64,000 nt of DNA from an uncultured Clostridia bacterium (GCA_948678575.1 CAPPGO010000002.1:209239-273238); one strand, 5' to 3'; shown: positions 44,445 to 54,178, counted from the first letter of the stretch. The notes: generated by a model not told the origin, from the letters alone. Program-made: numbers and translations.

Positions 44445-46398
44445 ATGAAAAAACATTTTTTTATTTTGTTAATAGTATTAATTTTAGAAACTACATTATT
44501 TAATATAAATTCATATAGAATTTTTAATGATAGTTCAAAAAAAGAATACACTCAAAACGATTTTGAATATATAGAAACAGAAGAAAATATTACATATATT
44601 GAGATTAAAAATATTGACACAGAAGTAAAAACTGTAAAACTTGAATTAGATACAATGGAAAGCATAGACTATGAAGTTTTATATACTGATGCTACAAGTT
44701 CAAATTTTAGAGAATTGCCAATTAAGAGATATATTGATGATTATGAAAATAGTAAATATATAGCTACTTATTTATCAGGCGAAAGTGAAAGTATTGGAAT
44801 AAAAGTATATTCAAATTTAGTAAATATAGAAAAAGTAATTATTAATACTAAAATTCCATTTCATTTTAGTATTGCACGAGTACTTATAGTATATGGTATT
44901 GTAACTTTTATATATTTATTAAAAACGAAAGAAATATTTAAAATTCCATATTCAAAAAAGAATTTTGTTCAAGAATTAATCTTGCTTTTGGTTTTATTTA
45001 CTTTTATATTTATAATTTATTTTATTTCAGAATATAGTCGAAATCCAGCAGAAGAATATGATTTTTATTCTAAGGATTTTGTACATGCTTTATCTAAGGG
45101 ACAAGTGCATTTAGAAACTCAGCCAAGTCAAAAATTAATGAATTTGGATAATCCTTATGATGATGGTGAAAGAACTCAAAAAGGATTAGTTAGAGTTAAA
45201 GACTTTTTATGGGATGTAGCCTATTATGAAGGAAAATATTATGTTTATTTTGGAATTCTACCAGCTATTTTAATGTTACCATATCATCTTATAACAGGAG
45301 AATATGTAAGTACAGTTTCAGCAGTTTTAATATTTTCGATATTAACAGCTATTAGTTTAAAAGAATTAATTGTAAATGTATTTTATAGATTTTTTAAAGA
45401 AATTCATTTTAAATTTATGGTATTTAGTTTAATTATATTGTTATTTGGAAGTCAAATTCTATGGCTAAATGGAGTACCTAGATTTTATGAATTATCAGTT
45501 ATATCAGCTTTATTTTTTGCTGTTACTGGAATTAATTTTATGTTTTATGCAACTGATGAAAATAGCAAATATAAATATTTGAAGATGTTTATTTCAGCAT
45601 TATGTTTAAGTTTATCAGTTGCATGTAGACCTACTCAATTACTTTCATCAATTATCATATTACCAGTTATTATAAAGATATTTATAAAAAATGTGAGAGA
45701 GAAAAAAAATATAATAAAAAATATATTTGCAATTGCAATTCCATATTTAACTGTTGGTGTACTAATGATGTATTATAATTATATAAGATTTGAAAATATT
45801 TTTGAATTTGGTTCATCATATCAACTTACAATAAATGATATGTCAAATTTAAGAAATAGATTTATGACAATAGGAATGGGAATTGTATGTAGTTTGTTTA
45901 GTATTCCTACATTTTTACCTAATTTTCCATTTATGCAGTATCATAATAACTTATTAACTTTTAATGGATATTATTATATAGAAAATGTTATGGGTGGCTT
46001 ATTTGCAATGGTGCCAATTTGTTTGTTTATTTTTGGAATTTTTAAAGTTTGGAAAAGAACAGATAAAAAAAGACTTATAAATTTTACTATAACTTTTATA
46101 ATAGTTCGGTATAGTAATGTGTTTATTAAGTATAATGATGGGTGGAAGTATGCAAAGATATATTGCAGACTATGCTTGGATACTAATAATTGCAGGAATT
46201 TGTGTATATAACGAATTGGTAGATTTATATAAAAGTGAAGAAGCAAAGAACATTATGAGAAAATTGCTAGGAGTTATGACAATATATATAGTATTTGTAA
46301 ATTTATTTAGTGGTATAGTTTCAGAAAAATCATATATGATGCAAAATTCAACAAATGAATATTATAAATTGAAATACACTATTGATTTTTGGGAATAA
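44445..46398 (+). CDS. Multi-pass GT-C-like glycosyltransferase, +1 frameshift at CGG
   Basis: About 650 residues when joined. N-terminal helix, a beta-rich extracytoplasmic segment (about 25-140), then some eight or more transmembrane helices with EYDFYSKDFVHAL and YEGKYYVYFGILPAILMLPYH, a pattern common in Clostridia GT-C-like proteins that move sugars from lipid carriers. At codon 555, CGG (46107-46109), the zero frame loses its hydrophobic pattern and stops at 46211. Skipping C gives GGT ATA GTA (Gly-Ile-Val) and continues as a last helix and tail to 46398 (MCLLSIMMGGSMQRYIADYAWIL). One of five identical CGG shifts in the window. The exact substrate is unknown; the next gene is UDP-galactopyranose-mutase-like. 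Confidence 0.7.
46107..46109 (+). other. CGG frameshift site 2 (GT-C-like protein)
   Basis: GTT CGG T; the downstream frame resumes at GGT (46108). Confidence 0.75.
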
Positions 46399-46415
46399 AA
46401 ATAAGGAGAAATAAA

Positions 46416-47972
46416 ATGAAAAAAGTAGTAATAATTGGAGCTGGACCAGCTGGTTTAACTGCTGGATATGAGTTGTTAAAAGATGAAAATAATGAATATG
46501 AAGTTGTTATTTTAGAAGCAGATAATCGTATTGGTGGAATTTCTAAAACTGTAAATGTAGATGGTAATAGAATGGATTTAGGAGGACATAGATTTTTTTC
46601 AAAAGATGATAATGTTATGAGATTTTGGGAAGAATTAATGCCAATTCAAGGTGAAAAATCTTTTGATGATAAAAAACTTGAAAGAGAAAAGCCTTTAAAA
46701 GAAGGTGGACCAAATCCAGAAACAGAAAATAGAGTTATGTTAGTAAGAGATAGAGTTTCAAGAATTTATTATTTAAAGAAATTTTTTGATTATCCAATAA
46801 GTTTAAAATTAGAAACTTTTACAAATATGGGATTAGTTCGTACAATAAAATCTGGTTTTAGTTATTTAAAAAGTATTTTTGTGAAAAAACCAGAAGATTC
46901 ATTAGAAAATTTTTATATAAATAGATTTGGAAAAGTTTTATATAGTATGTTTTTTGAAAAATATACTGAAAAATTATGGGGAAGACATCCATCACAAATA
47001 TCAGCAGATTGGGGTGCTCAAAGAGTTAAAGGTGTATCTATTTCAGCTGTTTTAAAAGATGGTTTTAAAAGATTATTTAGAATAAATAGTAAAGAAGTTG
47101 AAACTTCACTTATAGAACAATTTTGGTATCCTAAATTTGGTCCAGGACAATTATGGGAAACATTAGCTTCTGAATTTGAAAAGCTTGGCGGAAAAATAGA
47201 AAAAGATTATGAAGTTACTGGAATAAATATTAAAGATGGTAAAATAGTATCAGTAGAATGTATAGTAAAAGATGTGATTAAAGAAATAGAAGGAGATATT
47301 TTTATTTCTTCAATGCCAGTTAAAGATTTAGTTATAGCTATGAATTCAAAACAACCAATCGATAAAGAAGCATTAGAGATTGCACAAGGGTTACCATATA
47401 GAGATTTTATTACAGCTGGTTTATTAATTAAAAAATTAAACTTGAAAAATAAAACAAAAATGAAAACGCTTGGCAATATAGTGCCAGATTGTTGGATATA
47501 TGTACAAGAACCAGAAGTAAAAATGGGAAGAATTCAAATTTTTAATAACTGGTCTCCATATTTAGTAAAAGATGTTGAAAATACAGTATGGATAGGCGTA
47601 GAATATTTTGCAAATGAAGGCGATGAACTATGGAAAATGACAGAAAAAGAATTTACTGCTTTTGCTGCTGATGAATTAGTTTCTATGGGAATAATTGAAA
47701 AATCAGATGTTATATCATCACATCAAGAAAAAGTAAAAAAAGCATATCCAGCATATTTTGATACATACAAAGATATGGACAAGCTTATTGAATACTTAAA
47801 TACTTATGAAAATTTATATTGTGTTGGAAGAAATGGTCAACATAGATATAATAATATGGATCATTCAATGGCAACAGCAATTGAAGCTGTTAAAAATATA
47901 AGATCTGGCGAGAAATCAAAAGATAATATTTGGAATGTAAATACAGAAAAGGAATATCATGAAACAAAATAA
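46416..47972 (+). CDS. NAD(P)/FAD-dependent oxidoreductase, UDP-galactopyranose-mutase-like
   Basis: 518 residues. N-terminal dinucleotide-binding IIGAGPAGLTAGYEL, the second FAD contact (LEADNRIGGISKTV), DLGGHRFF, and a C-terminal NGQHRYNNMDHSMATAIEAV typical of the protoporphyrinogen oxidase/UDP-galactopyranose mutase fold. Because it lies between two GT-C-like membrane proteins, I infer sugar modification for a surface glycan. I chose ATG 46416, after AAGGAG; the frame extends upstream into the previous gene but lacks a start signal. The stop overlaps the start of the next gene. Confidence 0.85.
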   Translation: MKKVVIIGAGPAGLTAGYELLKDENNEYEVVILEADNRIGGISKTVNVDGNRMDLGGHRFFSKDDNVMRFWEELMPIQGEKSFDDKKLEREKPLKEGGPNPETENRVMLVRDRVSRIYYLKKFFDYPISLKLETFTNMGLVRTIKSGFSYLKSIFVKKPEDSLENFYINRFGKVLYSMFFEKYTEKLWGRHPSQISADWGAQRVKGVSISAVLKDGFKRLFRINSKEVETSLIEQFWYPKFGPGQLWETLASEFEKLGGKIEKDYEVTGINIKDGKIVSVECIVKDVIKEIEGDIFISSMPVKDLVIAMNSKQPIDKEALEIAQGLPYRDFITAGLLIKKLNLKNKTKMKTLGNIVPDCWIYVQEPEVKMGRIQIFNNWSPYLVKDVENTVWIGVEYFANEGDELWKMTEKEFTAFAADELVSMGIIEKSDVISSHQEKVKKAYPAYFDTYKDMDKLIEYLNTYENLYCVGRNGQHRYNNMDHSMATAIEAVKNIRSGEKSKDNIWNVNTEKEYHETK

Positions 47973-49285
47973 CAAAACAAAAATTATATTGATAGCAATA
48001 GTTTTGCTACGGAATTTTTATAAGATTATTTTATATGTTAGACACAAAAATATATCAGATTCAATATGATATTGGTCTTGAAAATATGAGTTCTGATATA
48101 AATTATGATAAATTTTTTGAATTAGATAGAAAGTATGTAAAAGAAAATGGAAATATGGAATATCTAATTAGAATTTATCAAACTGGAAAAATGCTAGAAA
48201 CCAATACAAATCAAGGATATCATCCACCACTTCATCATTATATTGCAGCTGGTGTTATGAGAATTTGTGATTTGTTTGGAGCTAGTAATGAATTTAAACT
48301 AGAAGCAGCTGAATTTCCAGCTTTTGTATATTCCATACTTATAATTTTTATAATGTATAGAATCACAAAAGAACTAGAATTAAAAGATAATGCAACTATT
48401 TTAGTAATGATATTTGTAGCTTTTAATCCACTTCTAATATTTTTATCAAGACATATAAACAATGATCCGTTAGTTACTTTATGTATTTGTGCTAGTGTAT
48501 TATATTTAATTAAATGGTATAAAACACCTAATATGAAAAATACTATTGGATTGTCTTTGGCAATAGGGCTTGGAGCATCAAGTAAAATATCAATTGTAGT
48601 TATGGTATTACCAGCATTGATTACTTATTTAGTAAAAATGAATGATGTTATTGATGATTTTAATGAAGTTAAGAAAATATTGATATATGGATTAGTTTTT
48701 GGAATTATTGCTACACCATTAGTATTTTGGTATCCAATTAGAAATGCTATAAAATTTGAACAACCACCTTTTGGTATTGCTGCTGCATCAAAAGAGTTCA
48801 TAATACAACATACAGATTTTGTAAATCGTTGGTTAATAAATAATGAATTTTTTGCTAATAAATTAGAACTTAATGCAAGTAATGTTTGGTGTTATGTAAT
48901 AAATTCAGCAGTAATATTTATGCTAGATGTAGCTTTTTTACCAAATATAGTTTTAAATATTAGTAGAGTAGTAGTTGTATTTTTAATAATAATTGCATTA
49001 ATAGGAATGATTAAACATTTTAGAGAAAATTATTTGTATAAAATGTTATTTATAACATTTATAACTTGGCTTGTAAGTTTCATTTCGTTTAATATATCAC
49101 TTCCATATAGTTGTACAATGCATTCAAGATATATAACAATTATGTACTTAATTGGAATGTTATTTATAGGAAAATTTTATGAAACAACAGATAAAAAATG
49201 GCTTAAAATATTGATAAGTATATTAACAATTTTATATGTTTTGGAAACTATTGTAACTTTTGGAAGAATATTTACAATAAATTAA
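47959..49285 (+). CDS. GT39/PMT-like membrane glycosyltransferase, +1 frameshift at CGG
   Basis: 441 residues when joined. The ATG at 47959 follows AAAGGA and overlaps the previous gene. Seventeen codons encode a basic start and half of the first helix, then CGG (48010-48012). Zero frame ends within 20 codons at TGA; skipping C gives GGA ATT TTT ATA AGA and completes helix 1 (GIFIRLFYMLD, with the Asp expected after helix 1 in GT39/PMT enzymes), followed by about nine more helices and HPPLHHY. Such enzymes use polyprenyl-phosphate sugars. It is one of five CGG shifts. Without the shift only a short peptide is made. The remaining frame could be mis-called from ATG 48035. Confidence 0.75.
48010..48012 (+). 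other. CGG frameshift site 3 (GT39-like protein)
   Basis: CTA CGG A; the downstream frame resumes at GGA (48011). Confidence 0.75.
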
Positions 49286-49305
49286 ATGTGAAAGGAATAA
49301 ATAAA

Positions 49306-49873
49306 ATGAAATTACTTATGCATACTTGTTGTGCACCATGTAGTGTATATTGTATAGATAGTTTAAGAGCAGAAGGCATTGAACCTGTTTCATATTGGTA
49401 TAATCCTAATATCCATCCATATATAGAATATAAAACTAGAAGAGATACATTAATAGAATATAGCAATATGATTAATTTTGACTTGATTATAGATGAGAAT
49501 TATGGTTTAGTTGAATTTTGTAAAAATACAATTAACAACTTAGAAAACAGATGTAAAGATTATTGCTATAAAGTACGTTTAGAACAAACAGCAAAATATG
49601 CCAAAGAAAATGGATATGATGCTTTTACAACAACACTTTTAGTAAGTCCATATCAAAATCATGAAGCATTACAAGAGGTTGCTTATGAAATGGCAAATAA
49701 ATATAATATAGAATTTTTATATAGAGATTTTAGAGTTGGTTTTAGAGAAGGGCAAAATAAAGCTCGCGAATTAGGTCTTTATATGCAAAAATATTGTGGT
49801 TGCATTTTTAGCGAACGGTGAACGATATGCTAGGCAAATAGAGAAAGATAAGGAAAAATATTTCAAAAAATAA
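49306..49873 (+). CDS. queH: Epoxyqueuosine reductase QueH, +1 frameshift at CGG
   Basis: Last step of queuosine synthesis, reducing epoxyqueuosine in tRNA. 188 residues when joined. N-terminal LMHTCCAPCS and later CKDYCYKVR and YCGCIFSE supply the cysteine ligands; TTLLVSPYQNHE and DFRVGFREGQN are typical. At CGG (49816-49818) the zero frame stops at once (TGA 49819-49821). Skipping C reads GGT GAA CGA TAT and adds 18 residues (GERYARQIEKDKEKYFKK), matching the expected C-terminus of the family. ATG 49306 follows GAAAGGA; GTG 49288 is upstream of that site. This is the cleanest of the five CGG shifts because the stop follows directly. Confidence 0.88.
49816..49818 (+). other. CGG frameshift site 4 (queH)
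   Basis: GAA CGG TGA; the downstream frame resumes at GGT (49817). Confidence 0.8.
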
Positions 49874-49895
49874 AAAACAGATTAGGGAGATAGAT

Positions 49896-51659
49896 ATGGA
49901 AAATAATAAATTTTTAGAAGATTCAATTTACAATTTGTTAAACAAAATAAATGATAATAATAGAATAATGCTTCCTGCTATACAAAGAAAATTTGTATGG
50001 AATGAAGAAAAAATTTTAAAATTTGTTGATTCAATATTATTAGGTTATCCAATAGGAATATTTTTGTTTTGGGAATTAACAGGAGAATATTTAAATGATA
50101 ATAGAAAGACATTTAAGTTTTATGAATTTATAAATTATTTTAATGATAGAATTGTTATTAAAAATAGAAGAATAGAAAGTTTTAAGAAAGATATAGTTGA
50201 TTATAATGCTGTTCTTGATGGACAACAAAGATTGACTGCGCTAAATATATCTATAAATGGCTATATCGAGACAAAAAAGAATAAATATGGAAAAAATTCT
50301 GATGTAACCAAGAAATATTTATATGTAAATCTTTTAACTAAGTCAAAAAAAGAAAAAACAGAAGATGAATTATATTATGATTTAATTTTTGTTAAAGATG
50401 AAGAAAGAGAAGAATATGAAAAAAATTTTTGGAGACCACTTAGCGAAATAGTAAACAATATAAATAATATCGAGGAAATAGAAAATTATGTAGAAAAGTT
50501 AAATATTAAGGATTCTGAAAAATTTAAGGTTTCTTCTAATATAAGAGTAATATATGATTCTTTTAAAGATATACATAAAATTCCATATTATTTAATAAAA
50601 AATGCAGATATAGATACAGTTTTAGAATTATTTGTTAGAGTAAATAGTGGAGGACAAATTCTTCAAAAATCAGATTTATTGTTCTCAACAATTATATCAT
50701 CTTGGGTTGGAGGAAGAGAAAAAATAGATGATTTAATTGATGTATTAAATAGAAAAGATAAAGGGGGAATATATAAATTTGATGTTGATTATATTATGAG
50801 GACATGTTTATATTTATTAGATAAACCATTAGATATGAAGGTAAATAACTTTAAGAAAGATAATGCTATTCAAAGGATACAAAATGAGTGGGATAACATT
50901 GAAACTGCATTAAAAAATACAGTTGATTTACTTGAAGAGCGACATTTTAATGATAATAATATTACTTCATACAATGCAATAATGCCTATTGTTTACTATA
51001 TATATAAAAAAGGAAATTATAAAAAGGAAGATATAAAAGAAGAGTTATTCAAATATTTTATAATAGCTCAAATTAAACAAGTTTTTGGTGGGTCTAGTAA
51101 TACAATATTAAAAGATATTAGAAGTACATTAGTAGATGAAAATTATAACCTTAAAGATAAAGAATTTAGTCTAAAACAATTTGATAATTTTGAAAGTGGA
51201 AATAAGAATTTTAAAATAACTGAGGATGAGATTGATAGTTGGTTTAGATTAACAAAGGGACAATATACATATTTAGTACTTTCTTTAATTAAGGAAGGAA
51301 TGGATAATGGAGTAGCTTTTCATCAAGATCATATGCATCCCAATGCTATATTAAGAGAAAATGAAGATTTTAAACCATATAAAGATAAGCTTGCAAATAT
51401 TCAACTAATTCCAGCATCTAAAAACTTAAGAAAAAATAAGGAAGAACTTAAAGAGTGGATAAATAATGATAGAAAAAATAATGTGCCACAGGAATGTCCA
51501 AAGAATAGCAAAGGTGAATATATCTATGTTGAATCAAAAGATTTCATAGATTTTTATATTGCAAGGAGAAAGCTTTTGAAAGAAAAACTGTATAAAATTT
51601 TTGGATTTAAATATGATGAAAAGGAAGAAATAGATATAAAAAATGATATTAACTATTAA
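49896..51659 (+). CDS. DUF262/DUF1524 (GmrSD-like) nuclease-like protein
   Basis: 587 residues. DUF262 N-terminal domain with LPAIQRKFVWNEEKI (about 26-40), DGQQRLTAL (108-116) and VNSGGQILQKSDL, of the ParB/sulfiredoxin-like fold that binds nucleotides and is seen in the GmrSD type IV restriction enzyme. The C-terminal part has HQDHMHP (476-482), fitting the HNH-like DUF1524 domain. Single proteins of this build act in phage defence; that role here is inferred. It sits alone between queH and the flavodiiron gene. AGGGAGAT precedes the ATG. Confidence 0.82.
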   Translation: MENNKFLEDSIYNLLNKINDNNRIMLPAIQRKFVWNEEKILKFVDSILLGYPIGIFLFWELTGEYLNDNRKTFKFYEFINYFNDRIVIKNRRIESFKKDIVDYNAVLDGQQRLTALNISINGYIETKKNKYGKNSDVTKKYLYVNLLTKSKKEKTEDELYYDLIFVKDEEREEYEKNFWRPLSEIVNNINNIEEIENYVEKLNIKDSEKFKVSSNIRVIYDSFKDIHKIPYYLIKNADIDTVLELFVRVNSGGQILQKSDLLFSTIISSWVGGREKIDDLIDVLNRKDKGGIYKFDVDYIMRTCLYLLDKPLDMKVNNFKKDNAIQRIQNEWDNIETALKNTVDLLEERHFNDNNITSYNAIMPIVYYIYKKGNYKKEDIKEELFKYFIIAQIKQVFGGSSNTILKDIRSTLVDENYNLKDKEFSLKQFDNFESGNKNFKITEDEIDSWFRLTKGQYTYLVLSLIKEGMDNGVAFHQDHMHPNAILRENEDFKPYKDKLANIQLIPASKNLRKNKEELKEWINNDRKNNVPQECPKNSKGEYIYVESKDFIDFYIARRKLLKEKLYKIFGFKYDEKEEIDIKNDINY

Positions 51660-51695
51660 TGATAATAAATAATATAATTATATAAGGAGAGTCAC

Positions 51696-52856
51696 ATGAA
51701 TTTTAAAGTTACAGATACAATAGAGTATATAGGAGTTAATGATAAAAAAATAGATTTATTTGAAAGCCAATATGTTGTGCCTAATGGAATATCTTATAAT
51801 TCATATCTTATTAAAGATGAAAAGAATGTGGTAATGGATACAGTTGATAAAGTGGCAAAAGATGAATGGTTTGATAATTTAGATAAAGTTTTATGTAAAG
51901 AAAATATTGATTATTTAGTAATTTCACATTTAGAGCCAGATCATTCAGCTAATATACAAGGACTAGCTGAAAAATATCCTAATATGAAAATTATTTTAAA
52001 TTCCAGAACAGAAGTAATGATGAAGCAATTTGTAGATTTAGATTTAACTGATAGATATGTTATTGTAGATGAAGGTGATGTTATTGATGTTGGAAAGCAT
52101 AAATTACAATTCTTTATGGCACCAATGGTACATTGGCCAGAAGTTATGGTAACTTATGAACAAACAGAGAAGCTTCTATTTACAGCAGATGCTTTTGGAA
52201 AATTTGGTACTTTGGATACAGATGAGGACTGGGATTGTGAAGCCAGAAGATATTATTTTAATATTGTAGGAAGATATGGTGCACAAGTACAACAATTATT
52301 AAAAAAAGTTTCAAATTTAGATGTATCAATAATTTGTCCTTTACATGGTCCTATATTAAAAGAAAATTTAAGTTATTATATTAATAAATATGATATATGG
52401 AGTAGCTATAAACCAGAAGACGAAGGAGTTTTAATAGCATATAATTCTATTCATGGAAATACACGAAATGCAATTGAAGTGTTAGAAAAAATGCTAATTA
52501 CAAATGGAGCAAAAAAAGTAATAGTTTCTGATTTAGCAAGAGAAGATATGGCAGAAATTATAGAAGATGCTTTTCGTTATGATAAATTAATAATAGCTTC
52601 ACCAACTTATGATATGGGTTTGTTTCCAACTACAGAAACTTTTTTAAGAAAATTGAAACATAAGAATTATCAAAATAGAAAAATAGGAATAATAGAAAAT
52701 GGTTCATGGGCACCTATGTCTGCAAAGCTTATGCAAGATATTATTAAAGATATGAAAAACATAGAATTGTGTAATACAATAGTTACTATAAAAACAAGAT
52801 TAAATAATGATTCAAAAGAAAGTCTTGAAAGTTTAGTAAAAGAAATTTTATCATAA
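51696..52856 (+). CDS. Flavodiiron protein (FprA family)
   Basis: Reduces O2 to water (or NO to N2O) in anaerobes to protect against oxygen. 386 residues: metallo-beta-lactamase-like domain with the di-iron motif His78-x-Glu80-x-Asp82-His83 (HLEPDH) and more ligands further on (MVHWPE, CPLHGP), then a C-terminal flavodoxin domain (IAYNSIHGNTRNAIE; SPTYDMGLFP). No rubredoxin extension. AAGGAGA precedes the ATG. Confidence 0.93.
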   Translation: MNFKVTDTIEYIGVNDKKIDLFESQYVVPNGISYNSYLIKDEKNVVMDTVDKVAKDEWFDNLDKVLCKENIDYLVISHLEPDHSANIQGLAEKYPNMKIILNSRTEVMMKQFVDLDLTDRYVIVDEGDVIDVGKHKLQFFMAPMVHWPEVMVTYEQTEKLLFTADAFGKFGTLDTDEDWDCEARRYYFNIVGRYGAQVQQLLKKVSNLDVSIICPLHGPILKENLSYYINKYDIWSSYKPEDEGVLIAYNSIHGNTRNAIEVLEKMLITNGAKKVIVSDLAREDMAEIIEDAFRYDKLIIASPTYDMGLFPTTETFLRKLKHKNYQNRKIGIIENGSWAPMSAKLMQDIIKDMKNIELCNTIVTIKTRLNNDSKESLESLVKEILS

Positions 52857-52869
52857 TATAAAAAAACAC

Positions 52870-52898
52870 TAGACATAATAGAAAATATATGTTAATAT
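52870..52898 (+). promoter_or_regulatory. Promoter of the DAHP synthase leader
   Basis: TAGACA (52870-52875), 17 bases, TAATAT (52893-52898), about 30 bases before the leader-peptide start. Confidence 0.5.
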
Positions 52899-52934
52899 AA
52901 AAATAATTTATAAAGATTGGAGAGAAAATTGAAA

Positions 52935-53033
52935 ATGAATAACAGTTATGCAAAATATCAATTTTTTTATTTCGACTTTGGTTTCTTTTTTAAACTAAGG
53001 TCTATTTTGCATACTTCTGTTTTTTGTAAATAA
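52935..53033 (+). CDS. Phe/Tyr-rich leader peptide controlling DAHP synthase
   Basis: A 32-codon frame too short for ORF callers. Residues 5-19 contain seven Phe and three Tyr codons (YAKYQFFYFDFGFFF), like the leader peptides of pheA, pheST or aro operons. A GGAG site lies upstream; an in-frame TTG at 52929 has better spacing and could be the real start. Ribosome stalling at the aromatic codons when Phe or Tyr-tRNA is scarce would choose between the RNA structures described in the next entry. Confidence 0.8.
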   Translation: MNNSYAKYQFFYFDFGFFFKLRSILHTSVFCK

Positions 53034-53100
53034 GGTTTTCTATAAAAAATATAAGAAATATGTAAAGTAGATTTCATTAATAATGAAGTCTACTTTTTTG
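52947..53100 (+). promoter_or_regulatory. Transcription attenuator of DAHP synthase
   Basis: Segment 1 (52947-52957, TATGCAAAATA) is perfectly complementary to segment 2 (53003-53013). Segment 2 in a longer form (53001-53013, TCTATTTTGCATA) also pairs over 13 bases with segment 3 (53059-53071, TATGTAAAGTAGA, two G-U pairs). Segment 3 in turn pairs with segment 4 to make the terminator: 53064-53078 with 53082-53096, then TTTTTTG. This gives the classic 1:2/3:4 versus 2:3 choice. A ribosome stalled in the Phe/Tyr stretch covers segment 1, favours 2:3 and so allows readthrough. Confidence 0.8.
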
Positions 53101-53134
53101 TTTGACCAATCGATAATTAGAAAGGAGATTTAAA

Positions 53135-54178
53135 ATGGAAAATTTTAATAATGTAAATTTTAAAAGACAATTACCAAGCCCAGAAGAATTAAAAAAAGAA
53201 ATACCACTTTCAGAAGAGGGAAAGAAAATTAAAGAAAACATGGATAATGAAATTGCCAAAATATTCAAAGGAGAAAGCCATAAATTTATTCTTATAATCG
53301 GACCATGTTCAGCAGATAGAAAAGATGCAGTATTAGATTATGTTAGTAGATTAGCTAAAGTACAAGAAGATGTTAAAGATAAATTAGTTATTATTCCAAG
53401 AGTATATACGGGCAAACCAAGAACAAATGGAATGGGATATAAGGGAATGTTACATCAGCCAGACCCGAATAAAGAACCAGATATGTATGAAGGAATAAAA
53501 GCAATTAGATTATTGTTCAAAGAAGTTATTGAAAAAACTGGATTATGTCCAGCAGATGAAATGCTTTATCCAGAAAACTATACATATTTTTCTGATCTTT
53601 TATCTTATATTGCAGTAGGAGCTCGTTCAGTAGAAAATCAACAACATCGTTTAGTATCATCTGGTATGGATATTCCTGTTGGTATGAAAAATCCAACAAG
53701 TGGAGATGCTACAATTATGTTAAATTCAATTAAAGCAGCACAAAGTGCACATACATTTATTTATAGAGGTTGGGAAGTGGAATCTACTGGAAATGATATG
53801 GTTCATGCTATTTTAAGAGGAAGTGTAGATAAATTTGGAAAAAATCATCCTAATTATCATTATGAAGATTTAAAAAATTTATATGATTTATATTATAACG
53901 AAGGTTATAAAAATCCAGCACTTATAGTAGACACAAATCATTCAAATAGTGGTAAAAAGTATTTAGAGCAACCTAGAATAGCAAATGAGGTTCTTCATGC
54001 AATGAGACATAGTGAAGATATTAAGAAAATGGTAAAAGGACTTATGATAGAATCTTACATAGAAGATGGTTCACAAAAAGTTGAAGAAGGTATATATGGA
54101 AAATCTATTACAGATCCTTGCTTAGGTTGGGAAAAAACAAAAGAATTAATCTATATGATATCAAATCAAATTAAATAG
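53135..54178 (+). CDS. aroF: 3-deoxy-7-phosphoheptulonate (DAHP) synthase, class I AroG-type
   Basis: First step of the shikimate pathway, from PEP and erythrose-4-phosphate. 347 residues with IIGPCSADRK, PRVYTGKPRTNGMGYKG (substrate and PEP site), SVENQQHRLVSSGMDIPVGMKNPTSG, and VDTNHSNSGKKY. The E. coli isozymes AroF/G/H are feedback-inhibited by Tyr/Phe/Trp; the Phe/Tyr leader peptide here suggests control by those amino acids. Gene name is by family; isozyme type cannot be told. GAAAGGAG precedes the ATG. Confidence 0.92.
   Translation: MENFNNVNFKRQLPSPEELKKEIPLSEEGKKIKENMDNEIAKIFKGESHKFILIIGPCSADRKDAVLDYVSRLAKVQEDVKDKLVIIPRVYTGKPRTNGMGYKGMLHQPDPNKEPDMYEGIKAIRLLFKEVIEKTGLCPADEMLYPENYTYFSDLLSYIAVGARSVENQQHRLVSSGMDIPVGMKNPTSGDATIMLNSIKAAQSAHTFIYRGWEVESTGNDMVHAILRGSVDKFGKNHPNYHYEDLKNLYDLYYNEGYKNPALIVDTNHSNSGKKYLEQPRIANEVLHAMRHSEDIKKMVKGLMIESYIEDGSQKVEEGIYGKSITDPCLGWEKTKELIYMISNQIK

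Noticed and set aside
46117..46398. Separate small membrane protein of 93 residues
   Set aside because: It overlaps and completes the preceding membrane protein when the CGG shift is applied.
49816..49821. TGA after CGG in queH as selenocysteine or readthrough
   Set aside because: The zero frame meets further stops at once and does not match the family; only the +1 frame does.
52857..53134. T-box or TRAP control before DAHP synthase
   Set aside because: No T-box core sequence or repeated GAG/UAG triplets are seen; the aromatic leader peptide with alternative stems explains the region.
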